Numbered from the stretch's first letter, positions 1-10,102 are shown. The stretch is 64,000 nucleotides of DNA from Arcobacter cloacae (GCF_013201935.1 NZ_CP053833.1:496001-560000), one strand, 5' to 3'. A program made the numbers and translations. The notes: generated from the sequence alone by a model not told the origin.

Positions 1-1569
1 AAAAGCATTATTTATAGATATTATCTCTGCTTTTTCATTGGTAATTATAATTCCTTCAGTTGTATTTTCAAAAACTATATCTGAAAGTTTTAATTTTTTT
101 TGTATTTTTTCTTCTAGGGTAATATCCTTAAATACACAATGGGTTTTAATAGTTCCATTTACACTTGAGATATTTCCTGTAAAACTAGCTATTAATATCT
201 CACCATTTTTCTTTTTTATTTTAATTCTTTCATCAAAAATATGCTTCTCTTTTAAAAATATTGCAAATAAACCTTTTAGAGTTTCATGGGTTTCATCTGT
301 GAATTTAATAAATCTTTGATTTATAACTTCATCTTTACTATAACCTGTTAATTCAAGCCATTTATTATTCACACTTACAATTTCACCTAAATGATTTAAA
401 GATTGATAAGGATAAGGCATTTGTTCGTATAGAAGCTTAAAATTATTCTCTATTTGTATGTTTGTATTTGCTATTTCTGAGATATTTGTAAAAAGAAGTT
501 TTATAATAGAATTATCTAAAATTTTTGTAACAATAACTGTTAATTGAAAGATATTCTTACCAATTTCTATAATTTCATTTTCATTAAAACTATTAGTTTT
601 TATTTTTTTATAAATATAACTCCATTTTTGAAAAGGAATAATTGAGTCTATATTTTGGTCTATTTTTATATCAAATAATTTTTTTGCCTTATCATTAAAC
701 CAATAAATTATCTGTTCTTCATCATTATCAAAAAGTTCAATTACTGCCTCATTTAAAGAGTTAAAAGTATTTTTAACATCTTTTAATTTAGATTCCAAAA
801 ATAGATTGTAATTTCCTTTTATGTTATTTAAAATATCTTTAGATGTGATGATAAAATACTCTTTTTTTTCATTATCAAAAATTACAGCCCTTCTAATGTC
901 TTTCTCTTTTAAAATTTTTACAATTTCAAATAAAGGTTTTTTACTATCAAAAATAATTAAGTTTTTGTGACTATACTCATCTATTTTTAAAGAAGTATCT
1001 ATATGCTTTTGTGCAAGATTTATAACATCACTTTCTGTTAATATACCAACAGGAATAGCCTTATCAAAAACTAAAATTGAGCCTATATTATTGATATTCA
1101 TAATATTTAAAGCATCTTGAATAGAAGAGTTTATATTTACAAAAAGTGCCTTTTGTTTGTTTTTTACTAAATCTATAGCTTTTATATTTGTTTTAAAAAT
1201 ATCTTGTTCAAATTCGTAAATAATTTTTTCTTGTAAAATTGAACCAATATAATTATTCTCATTGTCTGTAACAATAACTCTTCTAATTTTGTGATTTAGC
1301 ATAAGACCTAAAATATAATTTGCTTTTCGATTTGATTTTGCTGTTATTAGATTTTTATTTGCATAATTTATTGCTTTTAGATTTAAGTTTACATGGTTTG
1401 TATATAAAAGTAAAATATCTCTTTCAGTAATTATTCCAACTGGTTTTTTGTTTTCAAGCAAAACAAAATGTTTTGTGTGATTTTCTATCATTGCATCTAA
1501 AATATCTTGTAAAGTTGCTTTACAATTAATAGAGTCTTTTACAGGAGAGATAAGATTGTTTAAGGACAT
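1..1569 (-). CDS. CBS-domain/PAS signalling protein, N-terminal part (runs off window)
   Basis: The frame is open from an ATG at 1569 down to the left edge, so only about 523 residues are seen. I read four CBS-type repeats in the first ~240 residues, with phrases such as PVGIITERDIL, YIGSILQEKII, PVGILTESDVI and IRRAVIFDN. A PAS-like stretch follows around residues 375-480 (WLELTGYSKDEVINQRF, then a KKNGEILIASFTGNIS core and a KDITLEEK linker), and a second PAS begins at the edge (TTEGIIITN). CBS pairs usually sense adenine nucleotides and PAS domains small ligands or redox. In this phylum such proteins commonly end in GGDEF and/or EAL domains, but that output lies outside the window. No signal peptide or membrane segment is seen. 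Confidence 0.85.
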   Translation of the reverse strand, partial: MSLNNLISPVKDSINCKATLQDILDAMIENHTKHFVLLENKKPVGIITERDILLLYTNHVNLNLKAINYANKNLITAKSNRKANYILGLMLNHKIRRVIVTDNENNYIGSILQEKIIYEFEQDIFKTNIKAIDLVKNKQKALFVNINSSIQDALNIMNINNIGSILVFDKAIPVGILTESDVINLAQKHIDTSLKIDEYSHKNLIIFDSKKPLFEIVKILKEKDIRRAVIFDNEKKEYFIITSKDILNNIKGNYNLFLESKLKDVKNTFNSLNEAVIELFDNDEEQIIYWFNDKAKKLFDIKIDQNIDSIIPFQKWSYIYKKIKTNSFNENEIIEIGKNIFQLTVIVTKILDNSIIKLLFTNISEIANTNIQIENNFKLLYEQMPYPYQSLNHLGEIVSVNNKWLELTGYSKDEVINQRFIKFTDETHETLKGLFAIFLKEKHIFDERIKIKKKNGEILIASFTGNISSVNGTIKTHCVFKDITLEEKIQKKLKLSDIVFENTTEGIIITNEKAEIISINNAF

Positions 1570-1663
1570 ATTTTTTCCATTGATAAGTATAAAAATTGAT
1601 TTAGATTTTATCAAAATAATACATAATAAAAACTAATACTCTGTTCTAGACTCTATAAATTTA

Positions 1664-1690
1664 CTATAAATTAGATATAATCCGCAACTA
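1664..1690 (+). promoter_or_regulatory. Promoter region of aroK, possibly giving a near-leaderless mRNA
   Basis: A consensus TATAAT lies at 1676-1681, and a second TATAAA at 1665-1670. The aroK ATG is at 1690 with no Shine-Dalgarno sequence before it. If the 1676 box is used, transcription would begin within about 2 nt of the ATG. The 120-bp gap to the divergent CBS/PAS gene holds nothing else that I recognise. Confidence 0.4.
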
Positions 1691-2199
1691 TGAAAGATAC
1701 AAATATTATACTAATTGGTTTTATGGGTGTTGGAAAAGGCACAGTTGCTAGAGCTATTGTTGAAAAATCAGGAATGTACGCTATTGATACAGATGATTTA
1801 ATTGAAAGTATGGAAAATCGAAAGATTAAAAAGATATTTGAAGAAGAGGGTGAACCTTATTTTAGAGAACTTGAGAAAAAAACTGCTTTATGGTTAGAAA
1901 ATAATGTAAAAGGAACATTGATTTCAACAGGTGGCGGTTTTTATAAGCAAGAAAATCTAAAAAAAATTGGAAAAGTTGTATATCTAAAATCATCATTTAA
2001 AGGGATATTAGATAGGATAAACAGCGCACCAAATGCTAAAAATAAATTAAGAAAAAGACCTCTTTTAAAAGATTTAAAAGCAGCAACAAAACTTTTTAAT
2101 GAAAGAGCACCTTTGTATGAAGGTATTGCAGATATTGTTGTTGATGTTGAAAAAAAAGATATAAAATTAATCGTTAAAGAGATTTTAGGACAAATATAA
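1690..2199 (+). CDS. aroK: Shikimate kinase
   Basis: Phosphorylates shikimate at the 3-hydroxyl with ATP, the fifth step of the cytoplasmic chorismate pathway. The 169 residues match the usual length. The P-loop GFMGVGKGT is at residues 10-18, the substrate-binding DTDD at 33-36, the FRELE segment (with the shikimate-binding Arg) at 58-62, and GGG at 81-83. A Lys/Arg-rich lid, RKRPLL, lies near residue 122. The P-loop has GKGT where many homologues have GKST. Only one base separates it from hisD, so the two are probably co-transcribed. Confidence 0.96.
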   Translation: MKDTNIILIGFMGVGKGTVARAIVEKSGMYAIDTDDLIESMENRKIKKIFEEEGEPYFRELEKKTALWLENNVKGTLISTGGGFYKQENLKKIGKVVYLKSSFKGILDRINSAPNAKNKLRKRPLLKDLKAATKLFNERAPLYEGIADIVVDVEKKDIKLIVKEILGQI

Positions 2200-2200
2200 A

Positions 2201-3493
2201 ATGAAAATAATAAATACAAAAGATACAAATTTTAATGAAGAGTTTGAAAATATACAAGCAAGAGCTAAAAGTGATATAAAAGGTGTTTCTTCTATTGTTA
2301 TGAATATTATTGATGAGATAGTAACAGATGGAAATGAAGCATTAAAAAGACATATTTCAAAATTTGATAAATGGGAAGTAGGAAGTGATGAGAATCTTTT
2401 AATCTCTTTAGATGATATGAAAAAAGCTTATGAAAATATTGATGATAATTTAAAAAAATCTTTACATATGGCTTATGATAGAATAAAAGCTTATCATGAA
2501 AAACAACTTCCAAAATCATGGCTTGATTTTGAAGAAAATGGAACTATCTTAGGACAAAAAGTTACAGCTGTTGATAGGGCTGGACTTTATATCCCAGGAG
2601 GAAAAGCTGCATATCCTAGTTCACTTTTAATGAATGCAATTCCAGCGATAGTTGCAGGTGTTAAGGAAATAGTTGTTTGTACGCCAACTCCAAATAATGA
2701 AGTAAATGAACTTTTACTTGCAGCTTGTTATTTATGCAAAGTTTCAAAAGTTTATAAAGTAGGTGGAGCTTCAGCAATTGCAGCTATGGCTTATGGAACA
2801 AAAACTATTCCAAAAGTGGATGTTATAACAGGTCCTGGTAATATATTTGTGGCAACTGCTAAAAAGTTAGTTTTTGGAGAAGTAAATATAGATATGATAG
2901 CAGGTCCTTCTGAAATAGGAATTTTAGCTGATGAAACAGCAAAGCCTCACTATTTAGCAATTGACCTTTTATCACAAGCTGAACACGATGAAATGGCAAG
3001 TTCTATTATGATTACAACTTGTGATGAAGTGGCAACTCTTACAAGTAAAGAAGTTGAAGAGTATTTGAAAAATCTAAGTAGAGAAGAAATCGCTAGAAAA
3101 TCTATAGAAGAAAGAGGAGCTATTATTGTAGCTTCATCTATGGAAGAAGCAATTAAACTTATGAATGAAATAGCACCTGAGCACTTAGAGGTTATGACTA
3201 AAAATCCTTTTGAGTTATTACCTTATATAAAACATGCAGGTGCAATTTTCTTGGGTGAAAATACACCTGAACCAATAGGTGATTATATAGCAGGTCCTAA
3301 TCATACTCTTCCAACAGGAAGTACAGCTAAGTTTTATAGTCCATTAAATGTGGAAAACTTTATGAAGAAAAGTTCAATTATTAGTTTTTCAAAAAATGCT
3401 ATAAATGAACTTGGAGAAGCGTGTGCAATTTTGGCTGATACAGAAGGCTTAACAGCCCATGCAAAATCTGTAAGAGTTAGATTAGAAAAATAA
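2201..3493 (+). CDS. hisD: Histidinol dehydrogenase
   Basis: A zinc enzyme that oxidises L-histidinol to histidine in two NAD-dependent steps, the last reactions of histidine synthesis. Its 430 residues are close to the 434 of E. coli HisD. Diagnostic segments are GLYIPGGKAAYPSS, TGPGNIFVATAKK, AGPSEIGILAD and SQAEHDE (zinc/catalytic region), then EHLEVM with the catalytic Glu-His, and GPNHTLPTGSTAKF near the C-terminus. It follows aroK by one base and precedes a DUF2018 gene. No other his gene is in this stretch, so the pathway is dispersed. Confidence 0.97.
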   Translation: MKIINTKDTNFNEEFENIQARAKSDIKGVSSIVMNIIDEIVTDGNEALKRHISKFDKWEVGSDENLLISLDDMKKAYENIDDNLKKSLHMAYDRIKAYHEKQLPKSWLDFEENGTILGQKVTAVDRAGLYIPGGKAAYPSSLLMNAIPAIVAGVKEIVVCTPTPNNEVNELLLAACYLCKVSKVYKVGGASAIAAMAYGTKTIPKVDVITGPGNIFVATAKKLVFGEVNIDMIAGPSEIGILADETAKPHYLAIDLLSQAEHDEMASSIMITTCDEVATLTSKEVEEYLKNLSREEIARKSIEERGAIIVASSMEEAIKLMNEIAPEHLEVMTKNPFELLPYIKHAGAIFLGENTPEPIGDYIAGPNHTLPTGSTAKFYSPLNVENFMKKSSIISFSKNAINELGEACAILADTEGLTAHAKSVRVRLEK

Positions 3494-3516
3494 ATAAAGA
3501 AATTAAGGAATAAGTT

Positions 3517-3819
3517 ATGTCAATGTTTGGTGATTGGTTTAGTGAAGATGAAGATGATATTTTTATGGGAAGTCCTAAATCGAAATTTTTTGATGTGAGT
3601 AGAGAAGCTTCTAAAGATATTGTAGAAGAAGAGATTGATAAAATTATTGAAAAATTAGCTGTTTTAGAGATGATAGTATCTCAAGATAAAGATGAAAATT
3701 TTGATATAAATGAGTATATCAAAGAGTACACTTTAGAAAATCATGAAAAAGTAAAAGCTATGAAAAAAGGTCTTTATGTTGAATTCACAGGTGAAATTAT
3801 CTGTAGATTAGATTCTTAA
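3517..3819 (+). CDS. DUF2018 family small acidic protein
   Basis: An acidic protein of 100 residues that opens with an FGDWFSEDEDDIF segment. The rest is predicted to be mostly helical (DIVEEEIDKIIEKLAVLEMIV). It resembles the DUF2018 family known from Campylobacter and Helicobacter. From memory, the H. pylori member is a small helical intertwined homodimer; its biochemical role is not established. A good Shine-Dalgarno (AAGGAA) sets the ATG. Its position just before a prenyl synthase and hemA matches my recollection of Campylobacter jejuni gene order. Confidence 0.75.
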   Translation: MSMFGDWFSEDEDDIFMGSPKSKFFDVSREASKDIVEEEIDKIIEKLAVLEMIVSQDKDENFDINEYIKEYTLENHEKVKAMKKGLYVEFTGEIICRLDS

Positions 3820-3829
3820 GGCTATTTTT

Positions 3830-4729
3830 GTGGAAGAGTTAGAAGAAGTAAAAAATAAAATAGTAGAGTTCGTAAAAGTTTGTAATCATGAAAAAAGTTT
3901 AGAACTTTTAGATAAATTAGCAACAGGTAAAATGTTGCGTTCAAAACTTATTTTAAAAATTGCAGGAGTAAATGAAGAAAGTATAAAGCTTTGTGCAGTT
4001 GTTGAGATGATTCATGCAGCATCACTTTTACATGATGATGTTATTGATGAGGCTGATACAAGACGAGGTCAGCCTAGTGTTAATGCACTTTATGACAATA
4101 AAACTTCAATAATGTTTGGAGATATCTTATATTCAAGAGCATTTACTGAACTTTCACAAATGGATAAAAAAGTTGCTTATAATGTTTCAAATGCGGTTAC
4201 TCTTTTAAGTATAGGAGAGATGTTAGATGTGGATTTAACAAACTCTTTTAATACTTCTTATGAAAAATATTTTGATATGATTTATAAAAAAACTGCTTCA
4301 TTAATAGAAGCAAGTGCAAGAAGTGCTGCAATAATAGCAGGTCTTAATGAAGAGAAGTATGCTTTATATGGAAAAAATCTTGGACTAGCATTTCAAATGA
4401 TAGATGATATTTTAGATATTACTCAAGACTCAGCAACACTTGGAAAACCAGCAATGTTAGATTTTGTGGAAGGTAAAGTAACTATTCCATATTTATTACT
4501 TCATGAAAGAATAGAAGATAAAACAAAATTAGAATCTTTATATAAAAAAGAGTTAACACAAGAAGAGAGTTCTTGGATAAAAGAGCAAATGATTAAGACA
4601 AATGCCTTAAATGATTCTATCTTACAAGCAAAAACTATAGGAAATGAAGCAATAAAAGCTGTTAAAGATGAAGAAAATAGCCAAAGTTTAGTGATGATTA
4701 TGAAAGATATGATAGAAAGAGAGTTTTAA
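3830..4729 (+). CDS. ispB: Long-chain polyprenyl diphosphate synthase
   Basis: Extends allylic diphosphates with isopentenyl diphosphate to make the side chain of the respiratory quinone. Both aspartate motifs of trans-prenyltransferases are present: HDDVIDEADTRRG near residues 68-80 and QMIDDILDITQD near 187-198, with KTASLIEAS between them. The start is GTG, 10 bases after the DUF2018 stop. The stop overlaps the hemA ATG by one base (TAATG), so translation is probably coupled. A second synthase at 59632 looks like the short-chain farnesyl type, so this one is more likely the octaprenyl/heptaprenyl enzyme. Chain length cannot be read with certainty. Confidence 0.85.
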   Translation: MEELEEVKNKIVEFVKVCNHEKSLELLDKLATGKMLRSKLILKIAGVNEESIKLCAVVEMIHAASLLHDDVIDEADTRRGQPSVNALYDNKTSIMFGDILYSRAFTELSQMDKKVAYNVSNAVTLLSIGEMLDVDLTNSFNTSYEKYFDMIYKKTASLIEASARSAAIIAGLNEEKYALYGKNLGLAFQMIDDILDITQDSATLGKPAMLDFVEGKVTIPYLLLHERIEDKTKLESLYKKELTQEESSWIKEQMIKTNALNDSILQAKTIGNEAIKAVKDEENSQSLVMIMKDMIEREF

Positions 4730-6027
4730 TGAGTTACTTAATAATAAGTTTTTCTCATAAAAATATTGATTTAAAAATGAGAGAAAAACTTGCATTTAAT
4801 AGTTTTGAAGATAAAGAGAGATTTATAAAATTAATTTTAGAAAATGAAACTACAAAAGAGGCTGTTTTACTATCAACCTGTAATAGAGTTGAGATAATTA
4901 CAAGGTCTTCAAATATAAAACAAAGTTCAAAAGATATTATTGAAAAACTTGCAACTTATTCAGGTTTAGATTTTGATATTTTATATAAAAGAGCTGATAT
5001 TTATGATAATGATGGAGCCGTTCATCATCTTTTTTCAGTAGCTTCAGCACTTGATTCTTTAGTTATTGGTGAGACACAAATAGTTGGACAATTAAAAGAT
5101 GCTTTTAGATTCTCACAAGCAAAAGGTTATTGTGCTACAAATATTACAAGAGTTATGCATTATGCTTTTAAGTGTGCTGCTAATGTAAGAAATGCTACGA
5201 GTTTAGGAACAGGTTCTGTTTCTGTGGCTTCTACAGCAGTTGCTAAAGCTAAAGATATTATAGGAAATACAAAAGGTATAAAAGCTTTAGTTATTGGTGC
5301 TGGTGAGATGAGTGAGTTGACAGTTAAACATCTTATATCTTCTGGATTTGATGTAACTATTACAAGTAGAGATATGAAAAAAGCTCAAAATCTTGCATCT
5401 ACTTTTGAAGTTCACGTAAATGTGGAACCATATAGTGAGTTGTCAAAATTACTTGAAAAAACTCCTATTATGATAACAGCTACTTCAGCACCTTATCCAA
5501 TTATTACAAAAGAGAATGCGCCAAGTTCTAGTATTGATAGATATTGGTTTGATATAGCCGTTCCAAGAGATATTGATGAGGATATCTCTTTGTCAAATTT
5601 AGAAATTTATTCAGTTGATGATTTACAAGATATAGTAAATGAAAATATGAGTTTAAGAGCAGAACAAGCAAAAACAGCTTATGGAATAGTAAGTCGTATG
5701 TCAATGGAATTTTTTGAGTGGCTAAAATCATTAGAAATTGAACCTGTTGTAAAAAATCTTTACATAAAAGGTGAAGAGATAATTGATAAAAAAGTAAAAA
5801 ATGCTATTAAAAAAGGTTTCATTAGTGCAAAAGATGAAGAGAATATAAGAAAACTATGTCAAACAGTGATTACTGAATATTTACATAATCCTTCACGGCA
5901 ACTCAAGGATATTTCTAAAAATATGGAGTGTGATGTGGTAATTGGAACTGTTCAAAATATGTTTGGATTATCAAATGATTCAAATTTGTCTAATAAATAT
6001 AAATGTGACCATTTAACAAAAAATTAA
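4729..6027 (+). CDS. hemA: Glutamyl-tRNA reductase
   Basis: Reduces glutamyl-tRNA(Glu) to glutamate-1-semialdehyde with NADPH, the entry step of tetrapyrrole synthesis by the C5 route. The catalytic cysteine is C51 in STCNRVEI. The family signature SLVIGETQIVGQLKDA follows near residues 110-125, and the Rossmann nucleotide loop VIGAGEMSELTVKHL near 188-202. Its 432 residues fit the family. A dimerisation helix occupies the C-terminal third. It overlaps the prenyl synthase stop by one base and is followed 20 bases later by proS. Confidence 0.97.
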   Translation: MSYLIISFSHKNIDLKMREKLAFNSFEDKERFIKLILENETTKEAVLLSTCNRVEIITRSSNIKQSSKDIIEKLATYSGLDFDILYKRADIYDNDGAVHHLFSVASALDSLVIGETQIVGQLKDAFRFSQAKGYCATNITRVMHYAFKCAANVRNATSLGTGSVSVASTAVAKAKDIIGNTKGIKALVIGAGEMSELTVKHLISSGFDVTITSRDMKKAQNLASTFEVHVNVEPYSELSKLLEKTPIMITATSAPYPIITKENAPSSSIDRYWFDIAVPRDIDEDISLSNLEIYSVDDLQDIVNENMSLRAEQAKTAYGIVSRMSMEFFEWLKSLEIEPVVKNLYIKGEEIIDKKVKNAIKKGFISAKDEENIRKLCQTVITEYLHNPSRQLKDISKNMECDVVIGTVQNMFGLSNDSNLSNKYKCDHLTKN

Positions 6028-6047
6028 TAATTATAGGAAAATAGTTT

Positions 6048-7754
6048 ATGAAATTCAGTAAGTTTTTTATGCCAACAACAAAAGAAGCACCAAAAGATGC
6101 AACTTTACCATCACATCAGTATCTAATAAGAGGTGGATTTATAGCTCAAACAGGAGCTGGAATCTATGATTTTATGCCATTAGGGAAAATCGTTTTAGAA
6201 AAAATTAGAGCTATTGTAAAAGAAGAGATGGATAATGCAGGTGCAAATGAAGTTCAATTAGGATTTGTAACACCACTATCTTTATGGGAAGAATCAGGTA
6301 GATCAAACACTATGGGTCACGAGATGCTACGATTTAAAGATAGAAAAAATAGTGATTTTGTTTTAAGTCCAACAAATGAAGAAGCAGTTGTAAATATGGT
6401 AAAAAATAGAATTACATCATATAAAGATTTACCTGTTCATCTTTATCAAATAAACACAAAATTCAGAGATGAAGCAAGACCTAGATTTGGTCTTATGAGA
6501 GGAAGAGAGTTTTTGATGAAAGATGGATACTCTTTTCATTCAAGTGAAGAGGATTTAATTAGAGAATTTAATCTAATGGAAGCTACATATAAAAAAATTT
6601 ATACAAAACTTGGCTTAGAGTTTAGAGTTGTAAATGCAGATAGTGGGGCTATTGGAGGAAGTGGTTCTAAAGAATTTCATGTTCTTGCAAATAGTGGAGA
6701 AGATACTATTGTTGTTTGTGATTCATGTGATTATGGTGCAAATATTGAAGCAGCAGTTAGAAAAGCAAATAAAAAAGAGAAATTACCAACAATTCCATTA
6801 GAAAAAGTAGAAACACCAAATCAAAAAAGTATTGAAGAGGTGAATAGCTTTTTAGGAACAGATTCTTACTATTCAATGAAAGCCGTTATAAAAAAAGCTA
6901 TTTATGAAGATAAAACAAAAATTGCTGTATTTTTTGTAAGAGGTTGTGATGAACTTGAAGAGACAAAAGCTGTAAATGCTGTTGGAGCTATAGATTTAGA
7001 AGATGCAAGTGAAGATGAAATAGAAAAAGCAGGATTAGTTGCAGGATATTGTGGAATTTTAAATATTACTTCAAACGTTTTAGTTGTTGTTGATAGTGAA
7101 CTTGAAGGTGAAAATAACCTTGTAATTGGTGCAAATGAAGAGAACTATCACTATAAAGGTTTTGATTTAACAACTTTGGAAAATGTAGTTTATAAAGATT
7201 TAGTAGCAGTTCAAGAGGGTGATATTTGTGCTTGTTGTGGTGGAAAATTATCTTATACAAAAGGAATTGAAGCAGGGCATATTTTCCAATTAGGAACTAA
7301 ATACTCTGCTGCTATGAATGCAAATTTCTTAGATGAAAATGGAAAAGCAAAACCATTTGTAATGGGATGTTATGGTATTGGAGTTTCAAGGTTAGTTGCA
7401 GCTGTAATTGAACAAAATCACGATGAAAAAGGTTGTATTTGGACAAAAGAGACAGCACCTTTTATGGTTGATATTATTGTTTCTAACTCTAAAAAAGAGG
7501 AAGAGGCACAAATCGGTGAAAAAATCTATAATGAATTAAAAGCATCTGGAGTTGAAACTATTTTAGATGATAGAATAAATGCTAGATTTGGTTTTAAAAT
7601 GAGTGATTTTGAATTAATTGGATTTCCATTTGCTGTTGTAATTGGAAAAAGATTAGAAGATGGAATGGTTGAAATAGTAAATAGAAAAACTTTGGAAAAA
7701 TTTGAAATAGAAGTTGAAAATGTTACTAAAAAAATAGTTGAGCTGTTAAAATAG
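6048..7754 (+). CDS. proS: Prolyl-tRNA synthetase (bacterial type, with editing insert)
   Basis: A class II aminoacyl-tRNA synthetase charging tRNA(Pro). Its 568 residues match the long bacterial form with an inserted deacylase (INS) domain that removes mischarged alanine. Motif 2 is seen as [17 protein letters not shown] around residue 141. The INS domain covers roughly 230-390, and motif 3 is [13 protein letters not shown] near 441. The C-terminal anticodon-binding domain contains [13 protein letters not shown]. The start ATG follows AGGAAAA. It is the last gene of the aroK-to-proS run before a new promoter. Confidence 0.97.
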   Translation: MKFSKFFMPTTKEAPKDATLPSHQYLIRGGFIAQTGAGIYDFMPLGKIVLEKIRAIVKEEMDNAGANEVQLGFVTPLSLWEESGRSNTMGHEMLRFKDRKNSDFVLSPTNEEAVVNMVKNRITSYKDLPVHLYQINTKFRDEARPRFGLMRGREFLMKDGYSFHSSEEDLIREFNLMEATYKKIYTKLGLEFRVVNADSGAIGGSGSKEFHVLANSGEDTIVVCDSCDYGANIEAAVRKANKKEKLPTIPLEKVETPNQKSIEEVNSFLGTDSYYSMKAVIKKAIYEDKTKIAVFFVRGCDELEETKAVNAVGAIDLEDASEDEIEKAGLVAGYCGILNITSNVLVVVDSELEGENNLVIGANEENYHYKGFDLTTLENVVYKDLVAVQEGDICACCGGKLSYTKGIEAGHIFQLGTKYSAAMNANFLDENGKAKPFVMGCYGIGVSRLVAAVIEQNHDEKGCIWTKETAPFMVDIIVSNSKKEEEAQIGEKIYNELKASGVETILDDRINARFGFKMSDFELIGFPFAVVIGKRLEDGMVEIVNRKTLEKFEIEVENVTKKIVELLK

Positions 7755-7774
7755 TAAATTAATATATTATTTAT

Positions 7775-7795
7775 TATAATAGAAGCTTTAAGGAG
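7775..7795 (+). promoter_or_regulatory. Promoter -10 and SD of the mechanosensitive channel gene
   Basis: A consensus TATAAT at 7775-7780 and an AAGGAG ribosome-binding site at 7790-7795 lie in the 46-bp gap after proS. This suggests that the channel gene has its own start of transcription. Confidence 0.5.
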
Positions 7796-7800
7796 TAAAA

Positions 7801-8661
7801 ATGGAAAAAGAGATAGAAAAAGGTATTGAAACTATTACAAGAGATATAAAATCTTATATTCCAGATAATATAGTTGAAATATTAAGTGGTTATGCTTTTT
7901 CTTTATTAATGGCTTTATTGATTTTTATTATTGGTAAATGGGTAGTAAATAAAATAGTTGCTGTTTTTGGAAAAGTTTTAAGAAGAGTAAAAGGTATTGA
8001 GGAGACTTTGATAAAGTTTCTGGAAAACATCGTTTATTATGCTTTAATGATAGTTGTACTTTTAACTGCCTTAGGAAAATTAGGAGTTGAAACTACTTCT
8101 TTTTTAGCAATTCTTGGAGCAGCTGGTTTAGCTATTGGTTTAGCTTTAAAAGATTCTTTAAGTAATTTTGCTTCAGGAGTTATGATTATTTTATTTAAAC
8201 CTTTTAAAGTTGGTGATTTTGTAACTGCTGGTGGAGTTACTGGAAGTGTAACAGAAGTTGGTATTTTTAATTCAGTTTTTACAACAGGTGATAATCAAAG
8301 AATAATTGTTCCAAATGGAGCAATAACAAGTGGTTCTATAATCAACGTAAATGCAAATGATACAAGAAGAGTTGATTTAGTTGTTGGTATTTCATACGAT
8401 GATGATATCAAAAAAACTAAAGATGTTTTAAATGAGATTATTAAATCTAATGATAAAGTATTAATAGAAAAAGGAATCACAGTTGCTGTATCAGAATTAG
8501 CTGATTCTTCTGTAAATTTTGTGGTTAGAGCTTGGGTTAATACTCCTGATTATTGGGATGTAAAATTTGATTTAACAGAAAAAATAAAAACAACTTTCGA
8601 TAAAGAAGGAATTTGCATTCCATTCCCACAACAAGATGTACACCACTACAATAAAATTTAA
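7801..8661 (+). CDS. mscS: Small-conductance mechanosensitive channel, MscS family
   Basis: An inner-membrane safety valve that opens on membrane tension during hypo-osmotic shock. The 286 residues equal the size of E. coli MscS. Three membrane segments are read at about residues 30-50, 78-98 and 100-122. The pore-lining helix has the Ala/Gly packing typical of MscS (FLAILGAAGLAIGLALKD). The beta domain follows, with GDFVTAGGVTGSVTEVGIF and IIVPNGAITSGSIIN, then the C-terminal cage. Its last 26 bases overlap the next gene's start. Confidence 0.93.
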   Translation: MEKEIEKGIETITRDIKSYIPDNIVEILSGYAFSLLMALLIFIIGKWVVNKIVAVFGKVLRRVKGIEETLIKFLENIVYYALMIVVLLTALGKLGVETTSFLAILGAAGLAIGLALKDSLSNFASGVMIILFKPFKVGDFVTAGGVTGSVTEVGIFNSVFTTGDNQRIIVPNGAITSGSIINVNANDTRRVDLVVGISYDDDIKKTKDVLNEIIKSNDKVLIEKGITVAVSELADSSVNFVVRAWVNTPDYWDVKFDLTEKIKTTFDKEGICIPFPQQDVHHYNKI

Positions 8662-10054
8662 TATCCCTTTAATACTAAAAGAGATATTAAATACCCTACA
8701 AGAATTAAAAGCAAAACCTATTCTTGTAGGTGGATGTGTTAGAGACTTTTTTTTAAATATTCCCGTAAAAGATTATGATGTTGAAATTTTTGGAATAGAC
8801 TCTTTAGATATTATTGAAAAATCATTAAATAAATTTGGAAATGTAAAACTTGTAGGAAAATCCTTTGGTGTTTTAACTTTAAAAATTGATGAGTATGATT
8901 TTGATTTTGCACTTCCACGAATTGAAAAAAAAATAGGAAAGTCACATCAAGATTTTGAAGTTATTACAAATCCAAAACTCTCTTTTAAAGAAGCAGCCAT
9001 TAGAAGAGATTTTACAATAAATGCTATTGGATATGATTATTTTAAAGAGGAATTTATAGATCCTTTTGATGGTATAACAGATTTAAAAAATAAAATAATT
9101 AAACATATAAATGATAAAACTTTTTGTGAAGATAGTCTAAGAGTTTATAGAGCAGTTCAATTTGCTTCTAGATTTGATTTTAAAATTGCAGAAGAAACAA
9201 AAGTGTTATGTAAACAAATAGTTTTAAGTGATGAACTTTCATATTTACCAAAAGAGAGAATTTTTGAAGAGTTTAAAAAACTATTTTTAAAATCACAAAA
9301 ACCATCTATTGGATTAAATCTTTTAAAAGAGCTTGAAGTTTTAGTCTATTTTCCAGAGTTAAAAGCTTTGATAGATTGTATCCAAGATGAAGAGTATCAT
9401 CCTGAAGGTGATGTTTGGATTCACACTTTAATGGCTTTAGATGAATTAGCAAAAATATTAAATGAAGAAAAAATAGATGATGAATATAGAAAAATATATC
9501 TATTTTATGGGATTTTATGCCACGATTTTGGGAAGCCATTTTGTACAAAAGAGATAAATGGGAAAATTACTTCTTATAAACATGAAAGTTTGGGAATAGA
9601 GCCAACTATATCTTTTTTAGAAAGACTTACAAATGAGAAAAAATTTGTGCAGATAGTTTGTTCATTGGTTAAAAATCATTTAGTTCCTTTTCAATTGTAT
9701 CTTGCTGATTCTTCTTTAAAGGCCATAAAAAGGTTGTCTTTAAAGGTAAATATTGAAGATTTATGTTTAGTTTGTTTGGCTGATTGTTTAGGGCGAGATA
9801 TAAAAGATAAAGAAAAATGCTCAAAAGCTATAAATTGGGTTTTAGAAAAAGCAAAAGAGTTAAATATTCATCAAGAACCTATAAAAGCAATAGTGCAAGG
9901 GAAGGATTTGATAAAACTAGGTTTAAAACCATCAAAAGAGTTTAAAGAGATTTTGGATTTTGCTTTTGATTTACAAATTGATCTTGAATTATCAAAAGAA
10001 GATATAATAAATAAAATAATAAATAAATATATTAATGGGGTTTTATTAAGTTGA
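8636..10054 (+). CDS. cca: CCA-adding tRNA nucleotidyltransferase / poly(A) polymerase family, with HD domain
   Basis: A class II nucleotidyltransferase, probably adding or repairing the 3'-CCA of tRNAs. The head domain shows LVGGCVRDFF near residue 30, the metal-binding KDYDVEIFG near 43-51, and RRDFTINAIGYD near 122. A C-terminal HD phosphohydrolase domain shows WIHTLMALDEL and LCHDFGKPF near 260-298. The length of 472 is longer than E. coli Cca (412), but HD-bearing forms vary. The ATG lies inside the mscS 3' end, 26 bases before its stop, and I see no better start. A poly(A) polymerase role is the alternative; being the only family member in the window does not decide it. Confidence 0.85.
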   Translation: MYTTTIKFNIPLILKEILNTLQELKAKPILVGGCVRDFFLNIPVKDYDVEIFGIDSLDIIEKSLNKFGNVKLVGKSFGVLTLKIDEYDFDFALPRIEKKIGKSHQDFEVITNPKLSFKEAAIRRDFTINAIGYDYFKEEFIDPFDGITDLKNKIIKHINDKTFCEDSLRVYRAVQFASRFDFKIAEETKVLCKQIVLSDELSYLPKERIFEEFKKLFLKSQKPSIGLNLLKELEVLVYFPELKALIDCIQDEEYHPEGDVWIHTLMALDELAKILNEEKIDDEYRKIYLFYGILCHDFGKPFCTKEINGKITSYKHESLGIEPTISFLERLTNEKKFVQIVCSLVKNHLVPFQLYLADSSLKAIKRLSLKVNIEDLCLVCLADCLGRDIKDKEKCSKAINWVLEKAKELNIHQEPIKAIVQGKDLIKLGLKPSKEFKEILDFAFDLQIDLELSKEDIINKIINKYINGVLLS

Positions 10055-10102
10055 TATTTACTTTAAAAATAATAGAATCAATAAATTTTTTAAGGAGTTT
10101 AT

